A program made the position numbers and the translations under genes. Positions 55,646 to 63,891 of a DNA stretch of 64,000 bases are shown piece by piece; positions within the stretch are counted from its first letter, which is position 1; each line of letters opens with the position of its first letter. The stretch is from Mycobacterium sp. MBM (GTDB lineage Bacteria; Actinomycetota; Actinomycetes; Mycobacteriales; Mycobacteriaceae): NCBI GenBank assembly GCA_021648845.1, contig JAKJHY010000012.1, positions 62,001 through 126,000 on the forward strand, written 5' to 3'. The notes under the pieces were generated by a model that was given only the letters and a program-made list of their open reading frames with translations, was not told the DNA's origin and made no database searches.

Positions 55646-56989
55646 TCAGCAGTTGGTGAGGAAGTGTTCGAGGACCTTGGCCCCGAACTCTAGTGCGTCC
55701 ACGGGTACCCGTTCGTCGACACCATGGAACAACGACGCGAAATCCAGGTCGGCGGGCAGCCGCAGCGGCGCGAAGCCGAAACAGCGAATTCCCAACCGTT
55801 GGAACGACTTCGCATCGGTGCCACCGGACATCATGTACGGCACGGTGCGCGCCTCGGGGTCCAGCGCCAGCAGCGAGGCATTCATCTGATCCACCAGATC
55901 TCCGTCGAACGAGGTCTCATACGACGGCAGGTCCCGCTCCCAGCTGCGCACCACATTCGGGCCGATGAGCTCGTCGACCTCCCGCTCGAAGGCCGCCCGC
56001 CGGCCGGGCAGCACCCGGCAGTCCAGCACGGCCTCGGCGGTGGCCGGGATGACGTTGGCCTTGTAGCCGGCCTTGAGCATGGTCGGGTTGGCGGTATCGC
56101 GCAGCGTCGCGCCGATGATGCGGGCGATACCGCCGAGCTTGGCGATGGTGCCGTCCAGATCCGGCGCGTTCAGGTCGAACTCGTAGCCGGTCTCCTCGGC
56201 GATCGCGGTGAGGAATTGTTCGACGGGTTCGGTGAGGATCAGCGGGAACTGATGCCTGCCCAGCCGGGCGACGGCCTCGGCGATTTCGGTGACGGCGTTG
56301 TCGTCGTGCACCATCGAGCCGTGCCCGGCCCGCCCGCGGGCGGTCAGCCGCATCCAGGCCAGCCCCTTCTCGGCGGTTTCGATCAGATACAGCCGGCGCT
56401 GTCCGCCGTCGCGGCGCGGCACCGTCAGGGAGAACCCCCCGACCTCGCCGATCGCCTCGGTGACCCCCTCGAAGAGGTCCGGTCGGTTGTCGACCAGCCA
56501 CTGGGCGCCATAGGTGCCGCCGTGCTCCTCATCGGAGACGAAGGCGAACACCAGATCCCGCGGCGGCACGATGCCGTGCCGTTTGAAGTGCCGGGCCACC
56601 GCGATCATCATGCCGACCATGTCCTTCATGTCGACCGCGCCGCGGCCCCACACATAGCCGTCCTTGACCGCCCCGGAGAACGGGTGCACGCTCCAGTCGG
56701 CGGGTTCGGCGGGCACCACGTCGAGATGCCCGTGGATCAGCAGCGCCCCGCGGTCGGGGTCGGCCCCGGCCAGCCGGGCGAACACGTTGCCGCGGCCCGG
56801 GGCGCCCGCTTCGACGTACTCGGTCGTGTAACCCACCTCGCGCAGCCGGTCGCCGACCCATTGCGCACAATCCGCCTCACCCTTGGTGGTGGCCGGGTCG
56901 CCGGTGTTGGAGGTGTCGAATCGGATCAGGGTGCTCACGAGGTCGACGACCTCGTCCGCGCTTGTGGGGGGAACGCTCACAGTCACCAT
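55646..56989 (-). CDS. M20-family metallopeptidase (Rv2141c-like)
   Basis: A 447-aa zinc exopeptidase of the ArgE/DapE/carboxypeptidase G2 group. Metal ligands: His and Asp in LIHGHLDVVP, Asp in YVWGRGAVDMKDM, Glu-Glu in FVSDEEHGG, and the late His in SLFHGVDERV. A dimerisation domain lies between about 195 and 310. The ATG at 56989 agrees in length with Rv2141c; a GTG three codons earlier is possible. First gene of the operon with ybhB-type gene. Confidence 0.9.
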   Translation of the reverse strand: MVTVSVPPTSADEVVDLVSTLIRFDTSNTGDPATTKGEADCAQWVGDRLREVGYTTEYVEAGAPGRGNVFARLAGADPDRGALLIHGHLDVVPAEPADWSVHPFSGAVKDGYVWGRGAVDMKDMVGMMIAVARHFKRHGIVPPRDLVFAFVSDEEHGGTYGAQWLVDNRPDLFEGVTEAIGEVGGFSLTVPRRDGGQRRLYLIETAEKGLAWMRLTARGRAGHGSMVHDDNAVTEIAEAVARLGRHQFPLILTEPVEQFLTAIAEETGYEFDLNAPDLDGTIAKLGGIARIIGATLRDTANPTMLKAGYKANVIPATAEAVLDCRVLPGRRAAFEREVDELIGPNVVRSWERDLPSYETSFDGDLVDQMNASLLALDPEARTVPYMMSGGTDAKSFQRLGIRCFGFAPLRLPADLDFASLFHGVDERVPVDALEFGAKVLEHFLTNC

Positions 56990-57065
56990 TCGTACCACCC
57001 TGGTTTGGGTCCGGCCGACCCTATCCGTTAGCCTTAGTCGCTCCGTGCCGATGGTCCGGGGCGAT

Positions 57066-57151
57066 GTCCGAGTGGCGGAATGGCAGACGCGCTAGCTTGA
57101 GGTGCTAGTGCCCTATTAACGGGCGTGGGGGTTCAAGTCCCCCCTCGGACA
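57066..57151 (+). tRNA. tRNA-Leu (anticodon GAG)
   Basis: The acceptor stem GTCCGAG (57066-57072) pairs with CTCGGAC (57144-57150), followed by discriminator A. The anticodon stem CTAGC/GCTAG encloses loop TTGAGGT, anticodon GAG, reading CUC/CUU. A long variable arm with GCCC...GGGC marks a class II (Leu) tRNA. The T-arm is GGGGG-TTCAAGT-CCCCC. CCA is not encoded; ACA follows. It is the integration site of the element to its right. Confidence 0.95.
57133..57151. other. Probable attachment-site core (attL) in the tRNA-Leu 3' end
   Basis: The chromosome-type gene order stops at the tRNA 3' end and plasmid-like genes begin at once. The recombinase gene closes inside the tRNA T-arm. The shared core must lie in or near this segment. 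The matching attR copy is outside the window, so its length cannot be set. Confidence 0.5.
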
Positions 57152-58779
57152 CATCCGGCGACACGACTCAGGTCGGCAGTCGCCGTGACTCGCCGAAGAT
57201 GCGGGTCGTAGTCGAGACGCAGGCCCAAGCTTGCGTACACCTCGGCGCGCTCAGCTCCGGTTGCCGCGCCGAGGATGACCGACAGTCCGCCTAACTCCTT
57301 AACTAACTCACTGATCTCGGCGGCACACATGGCGCGGGGCCGCTCCACTCGCTCAACGCGTGCCCTCAGCTCGTCGCGCTCGGCGGTACGTTGACGCAAC
57401 GCAGCAGTTAGATCCTCAACGGCCACGCCAGACTCCACGGCGGTGATCAAGGCAGCCACTTTGGCATTCGCCTCGCTCAGCTGGCGCTGCAAGGCGGCGT
57501 AGCCAGGTCCGGCCGCCGGGTCCACGTCTTGCCCGCGTGCGAGGTCTTCTGGATCGGCCAGAGTGGCGATCCATTCGTCGAGTCGCGCTGTCACTGCGTC
57601 TTCGCGGAGATAGACGGTGCGCGGATGATCACTCAGGTCCACAGGTACAGAACGTGACTTGCCGAACTCACAACGGTAGAGGATCCGCGTTGTTTGCTTC
57701 CCCGGCCGGGCGGCGCCCTGCATTCGCCGTCCACATGCGGCGCAGAACAGCAGCCCACGCAGCGCATACGGCACTGTCGATTCTCTGCTGCACACGCGAC
57801 CGGGACCACGCCGCGCCTGCATCCGGAGACGAACAGCCTGCGCCAGCTCATCAGGGATCAGCTCTTCGTGCGTGCGTCGATCGGGTGCGATCCAGTCGGC
57901 CCGATCGCGCCACCGCATGCGAGTCTCATATCCCGCGGCGACATCATCGGGGTTCAAAAGGACCTCATACTTCTCCTGCTTGCCCCAGACACGGATACCG
58001 CGGTACGCAGGGTTGTCGAGAATGGCGCGGATCGCCGAATGGGACCATCCACGTGGGTCACGATGCCGGTTCCGTGCCGGGTCGTATTGGCTCGGTGATG
58101 GCACTCCATCGTCGGTGAGCTGCTGTGCGATGAAGCGCAAGCCAGCACCATCGGCATACATGCGATAGATCCGCTCGACGGTCGGGGCGGTCTCGGGGTC
58201 AGGCTCCAGGCGGTGAAGACGCTGCCCAAGACTTGCCTTGGCGGGGTTTGGGTGCGGGCCGGCATCGACGAGTTGATAACCGTACGGTGGGCGACCGCCG
58301 AGGTATCTGGTTGTGTCCTGCGCGAGTGCCGACATCGCGGTACGCACGCGCATCTGGATTCGCGCACGTTCTCCCTTGCTCATTCCGCCAAAGAGCGTCA
58401 TCACGAGGTCGTGTGCCTCGGATCCGGGATCAACCGCTCCGCCAACTTCAGGCACCCATAGGCCGACCCCGTAGTGCGTGAGCACCGGGAAGGTGAGCGC
58501 AAATTGCGGTCCGTAGAACGCGCGAGCAGGTTCCCCGATCACGACGGCATCGAAGCCACGGCCACGAGAAGTGACATCTGCGAGCAGACGTGAAGCCTCC
58601 GGCCTGCGTTTCCAGGGAAGCGACCGGCTCTGGCCTATATCGAAGTAGTCGGCGGCGAGGACGCCGCCATGCGGACTGATCAGATCGATGGCACGACGTT
58701 TCTGCCAGCTGCGGCTCGCCTCCGGATCTTGGGCGTCCTCGGTACTCACTCGGCCATAGAAGGCGAACCTGAGGCTCAT
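57133..58779 (-). CDS. Large serine recombinase (integrase of the element)
   Basis: A 548-aa site-specific recombinase. Resolvase domain at residues 1-155 with catalytic Ser12 in YGRVSTEDAQ and the Arg motif EPARAF; a recombinase domain from about 175 (GGRPPYGYQLVDAG, RAILDNPAYRG); a zinc-ribbon-like part (LLFCAACGRRMQG); and a coiled-coil helix (about 430-500). Its last six codons and stop (57133) are read from the tRNA-Leu sequence. Serine integrases in tRNA genes are less usual than tyrosine ones. It is coupled to the 66-aa gene by a 4-bp overlap. Confidence 0.9.
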   Translation of the reverse strand: MSLRFAFYGRVSTEDAQDPEASRSWQKRRAIDLISPHGGVLAADYFDIGQSRSLPWKRRPEASRLLADVTSRGRGFDAVVIGEPARAFYGPQFALTFPVLTHYGVGLWVPEVGGAVDPGSEAHDLVMTLFGGMSKGERARIQMRVRTAMSALAQDTTRYLGGRPPYGYQLVDAGPHPNPAKASLGQRLHRLEPDPETAPTVERIYRMYADGAGLRFIAQQLTDDGVPSPSQYDPARNRHRDPRGWSHSAIRAILDNPAYRGIRVWGKQEKYEVLLNPDDVAAGYETRMRWRDRADWIAPDRRTHEELIPDELAQAVRLRMQARRGPGRVCSRESTVPYALRGLLFCAACGRRMQGAARPGKQTTRILYRCEFGKSRSVPVDLSDHPRTVYLREDAVTARLDEWIATLADPEDLARGQDVDPAAGPGYAALQRQLSEANAKVAALITAVESGVAVEDLTAALRQRTAERDELRARVERVERPRAMCAAEISELVKELGGLSVILGAATGAERAEVYASLGLRLDYDPHLRRVTATADLSRVAGCVRGGT

Positions 58780-58976
58780 GCCACTCCCCTCCCTGATCTA
58801 GGCGTCCGGTCCCGCATAGCCAGTATGACGTTTACCAGCGCGCGGTTGGCCTCGCGCGGGAGCCGATACCGGTTCGGCAGGTCAATTTCAACACCTCCCT
58901 CTGACATGTTCGGAGCATCGACTCGAACGTCACACTCGGAGCGAGCATGTGTCGTAGTCGGGCATCTTTCAGCCAT
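58776..58976 (-). CDS. Small basic protein in the excisionase position (candidate directionality factor)
   Basis: A 66-aa protein between the initiator and recombinase genes. It overlaps the former by 8 bp and the latter by 4 bp (ATGA), so it must be part of one coupled operon; this supports it as a real gene. In pSAM2-type elements xis occupies the same slot. No typical excisionase HTH is seen; the sequence has LPNRYRLPREANRALVNVIL as a likely helix and a basic tail. Function as a recombination directionality factor is inferred from position only. Confidence 0.6.
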   Translation of the reverse strand: MAERCPTTTHARSECDVRVDAPNMSEGGVEIDLPNRYRLPREANRALVNVILAMRDRTPRSGRGVA

Positions 58977-60480
58977 CGCTTGCCCCTAGCGGATCCCATT
59001 GTTCGTTGTGGGCTTGGCGACGTGCTTCTACCAGTCCGATGAGGCGGGAGTGGATGCGTTGGAGGGCCGCGGAATAGACGAGACTGCGATCGCCGAGGCT
59101 GCCGAGGCCGGCACGTTCGAACTCCCACGCCACCAGATCATCGCGACCGGCGAAGTCACAGTTGGGATCGTATTGGTATGCAGTGCTTTTCAAGCGTTCT
59201 TCACGCGTCCAAATGGCGCGCTGTTCGCGCAGCACGGTCATGGTAGTGGAATAACGGCGGGATTTGCTGGTGATGTGGCCGCGGAATCCGAGGGTGTGCA
59301 ACCACCGCCCGATGCCGGACAGTCCTTTGTCCGCGAGATCGCTGATGGTGGTCAGGATGGTCCGCACATGCTCTGACACGTCCAGGTCGGGTATGGCTTC
59401 CGTAGATAGGCGGCGCGCGCTGATTCCGAGGTCTACCAAGGATTTGGTGACATACTTGGCGAGATAGCGTGCCACCAGCCGGCCAGACATGGACCGTCCT
59501 GAGCCTGACCCTGGTTCTGGTTCTGGTTCTGGTGGAGCACTTTTCACTGGTTTTGCGGATGCGGCGAGGGGTTGGGTGTCGATCTGTGTGCCGAAACGCA
59601 TCGTCCGCGCATCGGTATCAGCGGTCGGATCGTCGATGGTGAGCGTGACGGTGCGGGCGGCGTGTTGGATGATGGTGGCGAGTTCGACTGCACCGATGGG
59701 TGATTCCCAATCGGTCTGATCGGGGTCGTCTTGGGGGTCCAGGCGGATCAGGGCGTGGATGTGTGGGATGGCGCGGGCTTGCAGTTCGACGATTTTGATG
59801 AAGCTCACCCGCACCGCATCCGGATCCACACCGGTGGCTTTCAGTTCTTTGCGGAGGGTGCGCCGCATGGTGATGGTGAAGCGTCGCCACAGTTCGGGAA
59901 GATGCCAGGCGAACAGGACATGCCCGGCATAGTCGTAGCACTCCGGACAGAGCGGCTGACCGACCCGCTCGTCGCCATGATCATGGGACATGCTGCACCA
60001 CAATTGTTTTCCATGCGGGCAGCGGCGGTAGCCGCCGATCCGGTGCTGGTCTCGGCATACCTGCGCTTTCTTGTCCCCCGACGTCGTGGCGGTGTGGACG
60101 GCCCCGAAGCTGGGGGCAGTCAGGGTGAGGAAAACTTGCGGATGATCGCCCACCGCGGTGGGCATGCCGTGGTGGCCTCCCGCAGCGCCGGCGTGCACGA
60201 GTTGCCAGGTGTCGCGGGCGTAGAGATCTGAACACGACGGGCAAATGTGGGCGCGACGGTTGTTGCACCGCGTCCACACCACCCGCTGACGCCCGTACTC
60301 ATCGGTACCGATCAGCTGGATGGGGTGAGCGCAGAATCCGACGGATTCTGCTCGTCGCCACCAGGATTGGTATCCCATCGACGCGGCCCGGCGCACCATC
60401 TGCTCGACCACTCGGGTGGTATCAACTGTATCCGGAACACCCGGCAGGGCAAGCTGCGCCGATGTCATGGAGCTATTCAC
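58969..60480 (-). CDS. RepSA-like replication initiator
   Basis: A 503-aa rolling-circle-type initiator of actinomycete elements. The N-terminal zinc-finger-like segment (RCNNRRAHICPSCSDLYARD) and CPECYDYAGHVL are typical. The HUH metal motif is in AIPHIHALIRLD, and the YLAKYVTKSLVDLG helix carries the candidate nicking tyrosines. A Pro/Glu and Gly/Ser linker (PEPEPEPGSGSG) splits the domain. The GTG at 60480 follows AGGG by 5-6 nt and overlaps the translocase stop by 8 bp; an ATG at 60468 is possible. It allows the excised element to replicate. Confidence 0.88.
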   Translation of the reverse strand: MNSSMTSAQLALPGVPDTVDTTRVVEQMVRRAASMGYQSWWRRAESVGFCAHPIQLIGTDEYGRQRVVWTRCNNRRAHICPSCSDLYARDTWQLVHAGAAGGHHGMPTAVGDHPQVFLTLTAPSFGAVHTATTSGDKKAQVCRDQHRIGGYRRCPHGKQLWCSMSHDHGDERVGQPLCPECYDYAGHVLFAWHLPELWRRFTITMRRTLRKELKATGVDPDAVRVSFIKIVELQARAIPHIHALIRLDPQDDPDQTDWESPIGAVELATIIQHAARTVTLTIDDPTADTDARTMRFGTQIDTQPLAASAKPVKSAPPEPEPEPGSGSGRSMSGRLVARYLAKYVTKSLVDLGISARRLSTEAIPDLDVSEHVRTILTTISDLADKGLSGIGRWLHTLGFRGHITSKSRRYSTTMTVLREQRAIWTREERLKSTAYQYDPNCDFAGRDDLVAWEFERAGLGSLGDRSLVYSAALQRIHSRLIGLVEARRQAHNEQWDPLGASDG

Positions 60481-61918
60481 CGCTGCCCTCACCCACGGTG
60501 TGCCCGGTATCGGTGTTGTGTGGCTGGTGGGTCTTGTTCGGTCGGCTCGGGGGTCGGCGGAACCGAGTGGCCAGCGCGGTGATGTCGTGGTCGGTGACGT
60601 GGAAGGCCCGCACCCGCTGGGCGTAGGCGGTGCCGTCAACCATCATGTAGCCAACACCCGGTGTCGCGTCGGGGATGCGGTCACATTCGGCGCCGGCATC
60701 GCGTGCTCCCTGTCCCAGGACCATAGTGGTTTGGGTGGCTTCAGTCAGGCGCAACCCGATCCGCACCGTGAACAGCTGCCTTAACGGCAGGGTGTCTTTG
60801 GCGGGGTCTTGCACCGCGGCGACGACGCTGATGCCGACTGCGCGGCCTTGCGAGAGCAGGAGGCCCAGGAGTTGTTCGATTTCGGTGCGGACCTTGCGGT
60901 CGGTCACATACGCACTCAGTGCTGCGATTTCATCGATCACTACCACGAACAACGGCTCCGACGTCGTGGGAGTGTGTAGTCGGGTGTGGCCGCGCAGACG
61001 ATTCGCCCGGGCGTGCATCACCGTGACGAGCTGGCGTAGCAGCTCCAGGGTGGTGTCGGTGGCGTCGTGGGTGAACACGGTGAACAGGGGTGCTCCGGCA
61101 CCGAGTTCCATGCCACCTTTGGGGTCGATGACACATAACCGCACCAGTCCGGTCTTCACCGCGGGGGCGATGCCGGCGATCAACGACCACAGCACTGAGC
61201 CTTTACCTGCGCCGGTTGCCCCGGCGATCAGCACATGGTGACCGAGCAGCGGCACTTGCCACCAATGCCGCGTTTCGGTGATCCCGACCCGCACCAGCGC
61301 CAGGTCCACCGGGGTTGCCGGGGCGGGCATGGGCAGGACGATCGGTTCAGCGAGCACGTCTGCCCGCATTAAAGTGATGCGCAGTTCGCCAGGCGAGGTG
61401 GCGGTGATGCTGATGCGGTCGGCGCGCCACGCGGCGGCCAGCGCGTCGGACTGTTTATGCCAATCTGCCACGGACTGGCCGGTGACGATGCGCACCGCCA
61501 GCACATCGGTGGTTTTACCGATTGTCACCGTGCGCAGGGTGGGAGTGAGGGTGCGGCCGCCGAGTGTGGCCGTCAGGCCGTGCAAGGTGCAGGTCGATTC
61601 CCAGGTGCGGGTGTAGCGCGACCACGTGAGCCAGCGCCGCCGTACCGGTTCGGTCACCCAGGCGCGAAATGACCCCGGTTGGAGCCAGGCCCAGCCCGCA
61701 TACCCGGCACTGCACACGATCGCGCAGATCAGGCCCACGCGTGGGCCGTGGCTGATGGCAAGCACGAGGCTGGCGATGATGGGCACGTTGATCGCCGGGA
61801 ACAGCACCGCCCACCAGAGCACATACCCGGCTGCGGTGAACAGCGACATGACCAGTTCTCCGAACCAGTCGTCATCGCCTGATCCACTGTTGGTGGTGTT
61901 CTTATTGTTCGATGTCAT
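60473..61918 (-). CDS. FtsK/SpoIIIE-type DNA translocase (TraB/TraSA-like)
   Basis: A 481-aa protein with two N-terminal membrane helices (about 27-54 and 61-78), Walker A GATGAGKGS (233-241) and Walker B PLFVVVIDEIAALS. The C-terminal part includes SVVAAVQDPAKDTLPLRQLF. Such proteins move double-stranded DNA between mycelial or mating cells in actinomycete conjugative elements. GAGGG lies about 9 nt before the ATG at 61918. It is upstream of and overlaps the initiator gene, as in Streptomyces AICEs. No separate transfer clamp or spread genes are in view. Confidence 0.88.
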   Translation of the reverse strand: MTSNNKNTTNSGSGDDDWFGELVMSLFTAAGYVLWWAVLFPAINVPIIASLVLAISHGPRVGLICAIVCSAGYAGWAWLQPGSFRAWVTEPVRRRWLTWSRYTRTWESTCTLHGLTATLGGRTLTPTLRTVTIGKTTDVLAVRIVTGQSVADWHKQSDALAAAWRADRISITATSPGELRITLMRADVLAEPIVLPMPAPATPVDLALVRVGITETRHWWQVPLLGHHVLIAGATGAGKGSVLWSLIAGIAPAVKTGLVRLCVIDPKGGMELGAGAPLFTVFTHDATDTTLELLRQLVTVMHARANRLRGHTRLHTPTTSEPLFVVVIDEIAALSAYVTDRKVRTEIEQLLGLLLSQGRAVGISVVAAVQDPAKDTLPLRQLFTVRIGLRLTEATQTTMVLGQGARDAGAECDRIPDATPGVGYMMVDGTAYAQRVRAFHVTDHDITALATRFRRPPSRPNKTHQPHNTDTGHTVGEGSGE

Positions 61919-62010
61919 GAGAGATGCCCTCCGTGAGCGTGTGGTCAACAGCAATGCCCGGGGTGGCGGGGTGCGGTGATCGGTTCACCGCACCCCACAC
62001 CCGCTTGGGG

Positions 62011-62355
62011 TTACTTCTGCGGGCGTGTCTGCTCACTCGGCGCAGCACCACTGGCGGTGGCGGGGGTGAGGGCATCAGCGCGGAACGCCACCCCGCTGCG
62101 ATCACCTTGGGCCCACGGGATGGCCACCAGACCAACCACCGAAATAGACTGCGTGACTGTAACTTTGGGGTCTCCTGCCACGGTGACATTGAGTACTTCG
62201 CCGCCGGAGTCATCCAGCGCGAGGACCTGGGTGGCGTACATCGGCATCCCGGTGGCGGTGTCGACTTTCGGGGCGCCGGTTTCGAAGTTCAGCCGTGGCT
62301 CCGGAGCGCGGGTGACGATAAAACGAGTTCCAGACGTATCGATTCTCAAACGCAT
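62011..62355 (-). CDS. SCO3933-family regulatory protein
   Basis: A 114-aa protein starting MRLRIDTSGTRFIVTRAPEP, with VLNVTVAGDPKVTVTQSISVV and PWAQGDRSGVAFRADALTP, matching small proteins annotated as SCO3933 family in Streptomyces integrative elements. They lie upstream of the FtsK-like gene, as here (92-bp gap in which I see nothing else). The OB-like beta pattern suggests nucleic-acid binding; the exact role is not known. Confidence 0.82.
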   Translation of the reverse strand: MRLRIDTSGTRFIVTRAPEPRLNFETGAPKVDTATGMPMYATQVLALDDSGGEVLNVTVAGDPKVTVTQSISVVGLVAIPWAQGDRSGVAFRADALTPATASGAAPSEQTRPQK

Positions 62356-62415
62356 TGTCCTACTAGTCCTTTCGTGAGATGTTGACGCCGGTCCGGCGCT
62401 GGATTCAGTTCACGT

Positions 62416-62515
62416 GGACATCACGGACGTTGCGAGAGACATGTGCCGACATTTCCGACACATCCACGGGCATTTCGGACACGGCCGGACATACCCACGG
62501 ACATCACACCGACAC
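62416..62515. promoter_or_regulatory. Array of GACA-type motifs in the element's divergent control region
   Basis: Eight copies of S-S-GAC-A/G-type heptamers (GGACAT, CGGACG, CCGACAT, CCGACAC, CGGACAC, CGGACAT, CGGACAT, CCGACAC) start at 62416, 62424, 62446, 62455, 62476, 62486, 62498 and 62509. Most are 9-12 bp apart, about one helical turn. They lie between the SCO3933-type and XRE genes. They may bind the XRE regulator or serve as iterons. Seen as repeats; role inferred. Confidence 0.5.
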
Positions 62516-62593
62516 TATCGCCGCAGGGTGGCGGCAATCGCATGGCAAACTAGACACCACGCGCTGAAGGATGGATACGGACGACACGGGAAG

Positions 62594-63409
62594 ATGTGCG
62601 CTGACACGATGGACGAGCAGGACGGCACCGAGGCCGCCATCACTCCCAACGATCGCCTCGCGCAGCGGCTACAGGCCAAAGGTCTGTCCTCGCAGCGGTT
62701 CGCCACCGCGGTGGGTGTCGATATCAAGTCGGTGCGACGCTGGCTGGCCGATAGCGACTACAGAATTCGCGAACACAACGCCCGCAGCGCCAGCGAGGTG
62801 CTCGACTGCACTCCGCATGACCTGTGGCCCAAGCAGTACCCGGCCGCTACCCCCCGTGCAGTGACAACAGCGTCTGCGGGTGGGCCATTCACCGCGACCC
62901 TGTATGCCAGCCGTACTCAGCTGCCGATCACGACGTGGCAGCAGCATTTCGCCGACGCCACCACCGGCATCGACATCCTCGTGCTCGCGGCCACGTTCCT
63001 GTTCGACACCCTCGACGGATTCCTCGACACCCTGCTCGCCGCCGCCGCCCGCGGTGTGTCGGTGCGGTTTCTCGTCGGGGATCCCGACACTGCGACCACG
63101 ATCTTGCGCGGTGAGGAGGAAGGGATCGGCGAGGCTGTCATCGCCCGCTGCCGCACGTCGGTGGAGTTGCTCGCCCCTCACGCTTGTACCCCGGGGCTGG
63201 ACATTCGCACCCACGACACCGCGCTCTACACGTCGATCTTTCGGGTCGATGACGCCATGATTGTCAACTTCCACATCTACGGCTCACCCGGGCGCAACAA
63301 CCCTGTGCTGGTTCTGTCACGTCACCATGAGCCAAGGCTCTGGACCACCCTCGAAGACGCTTTCACCCAGGTCTGGAACCGCGCCAGACCGCTGACCGCG
63401 AAAGGCTGA
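62594..63409 (+). CDS. XRE-type regulator with C-terminal effector domain
   Basis: A 271-aa protein with an N-terminal HTH (NDRLAQRLQAKGLSSQRFAT ... VDIKSVRRWLAD) and a larger C-terminal domain (TTGIDILVLAATFLFDTLDG, VSVRFLVGDPDTATTI, VNFHIYGSPGRNN). The C-terminal part fits the DUF5919 group seen in Streptomyces regulators and resembles a PLD-like fold in pattern. It is coupled to a NUDIX gene, 6 bp apart, like regulator-NUDIX pairs in AICEs. An ATG at 62609 is an alternative start. Confidence 0.8.
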   Translation: MCADTMDEQDGTEAAITPNDRLAQRLQAKGLSSQRFATAVGVDIKSVRRWLADSDYRIREHNARSASEVLDCTPHDLWPKQYPAATPRAVTTASAGGPFTATLYASRTQLPITTWQQHFADATTGIDILVLAATFLFDTLDGFLDTLLAAAARGVSVRFLVGDPDTATTILRGEEEGIGEAVIARCRTSVELLAPHACTPGLDIRTHDTALYTSIFRVDDAMIVNFHIYGSPGRNNPVLVLSRHHEPRLWTTLEDAFTQVWNRARPLTAKG

Positions 63410-63415
63410 CCCCCG

Positions 63416-63883
63416 ATGCGCACCGACTACTACAATGACCCCAACGCCCCGGCGCCCAACAGTGTCGTTCCGTCCGCCTCGGCCATCGTCACCGACGAAC
63501 AAGGTCGTATTCTGCTGATCAAACGCCGCGACAACACCCTGTGGGCGTTACCCGGCGGCGGACACGACATCGGCGAAACCATCGCCGACACCGCCGTGCG
63601 GGAAGTCAAAGAAGAAACCGGGCTCGACGTCGAAGTCACGGGTCTGGTCGGTGTCTACACCAACCCCCACCACGTGGTCGCGTTCACCGATGGCGAAGTG
63701 CGCCAACAATTCTCGCTACTGTTCGCCACCACGGTGCTCGGCGGGACCCTCGCCATCGACCACGAAAGCACCGACATCGCCTGGACTGCCCCCGACGACA
63801 TCGCTGGCCTGGATATGCATCCGTCGATGCGACTGCGCGTCGAGCACTACCTGCAACGCCGCGACAGCCCCTACCTCGGCTGA
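63416..63883 (+). CDS. NUDIX hydrolase
   Basis: A 155-aa pyrophosphohydrolase with a complete Nudix box (GGGHDIGETIADTAVREVKE then ETGLDV). It starts 6 bp after the XRE gene and is probably co-transcribed. In pSAM2-like elements such enzymes have been linked to signal or nucleotide clearance during transfer; the substrate here is unknown. It converges with the next gene across 8 bp. Confidence 0.9.
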   Translation: MRTDYYNDPNAPAPNSVVPSASAIVTDEQGRILLIKRRDNTLWALPGGGHDIGETIADTAVREVKEETGLDVEVTGLVGVYTNPHHVVAFTDGEVRQQFSLLFATTVLGGTLAIDHESTDIAWTAPDDIAGLDMHPSMRLRVEHYLQRRDSPYLG

Positions 63884-63891
63884 CCGCTGGG

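Noticed and set aside
62379..62567. Small plus-strand ORF over the GACA array
   Set aside because: Its translation is His/Thr/Asp-rich because of the repeats and has no ribosome site; the segment is better explained as a control region.
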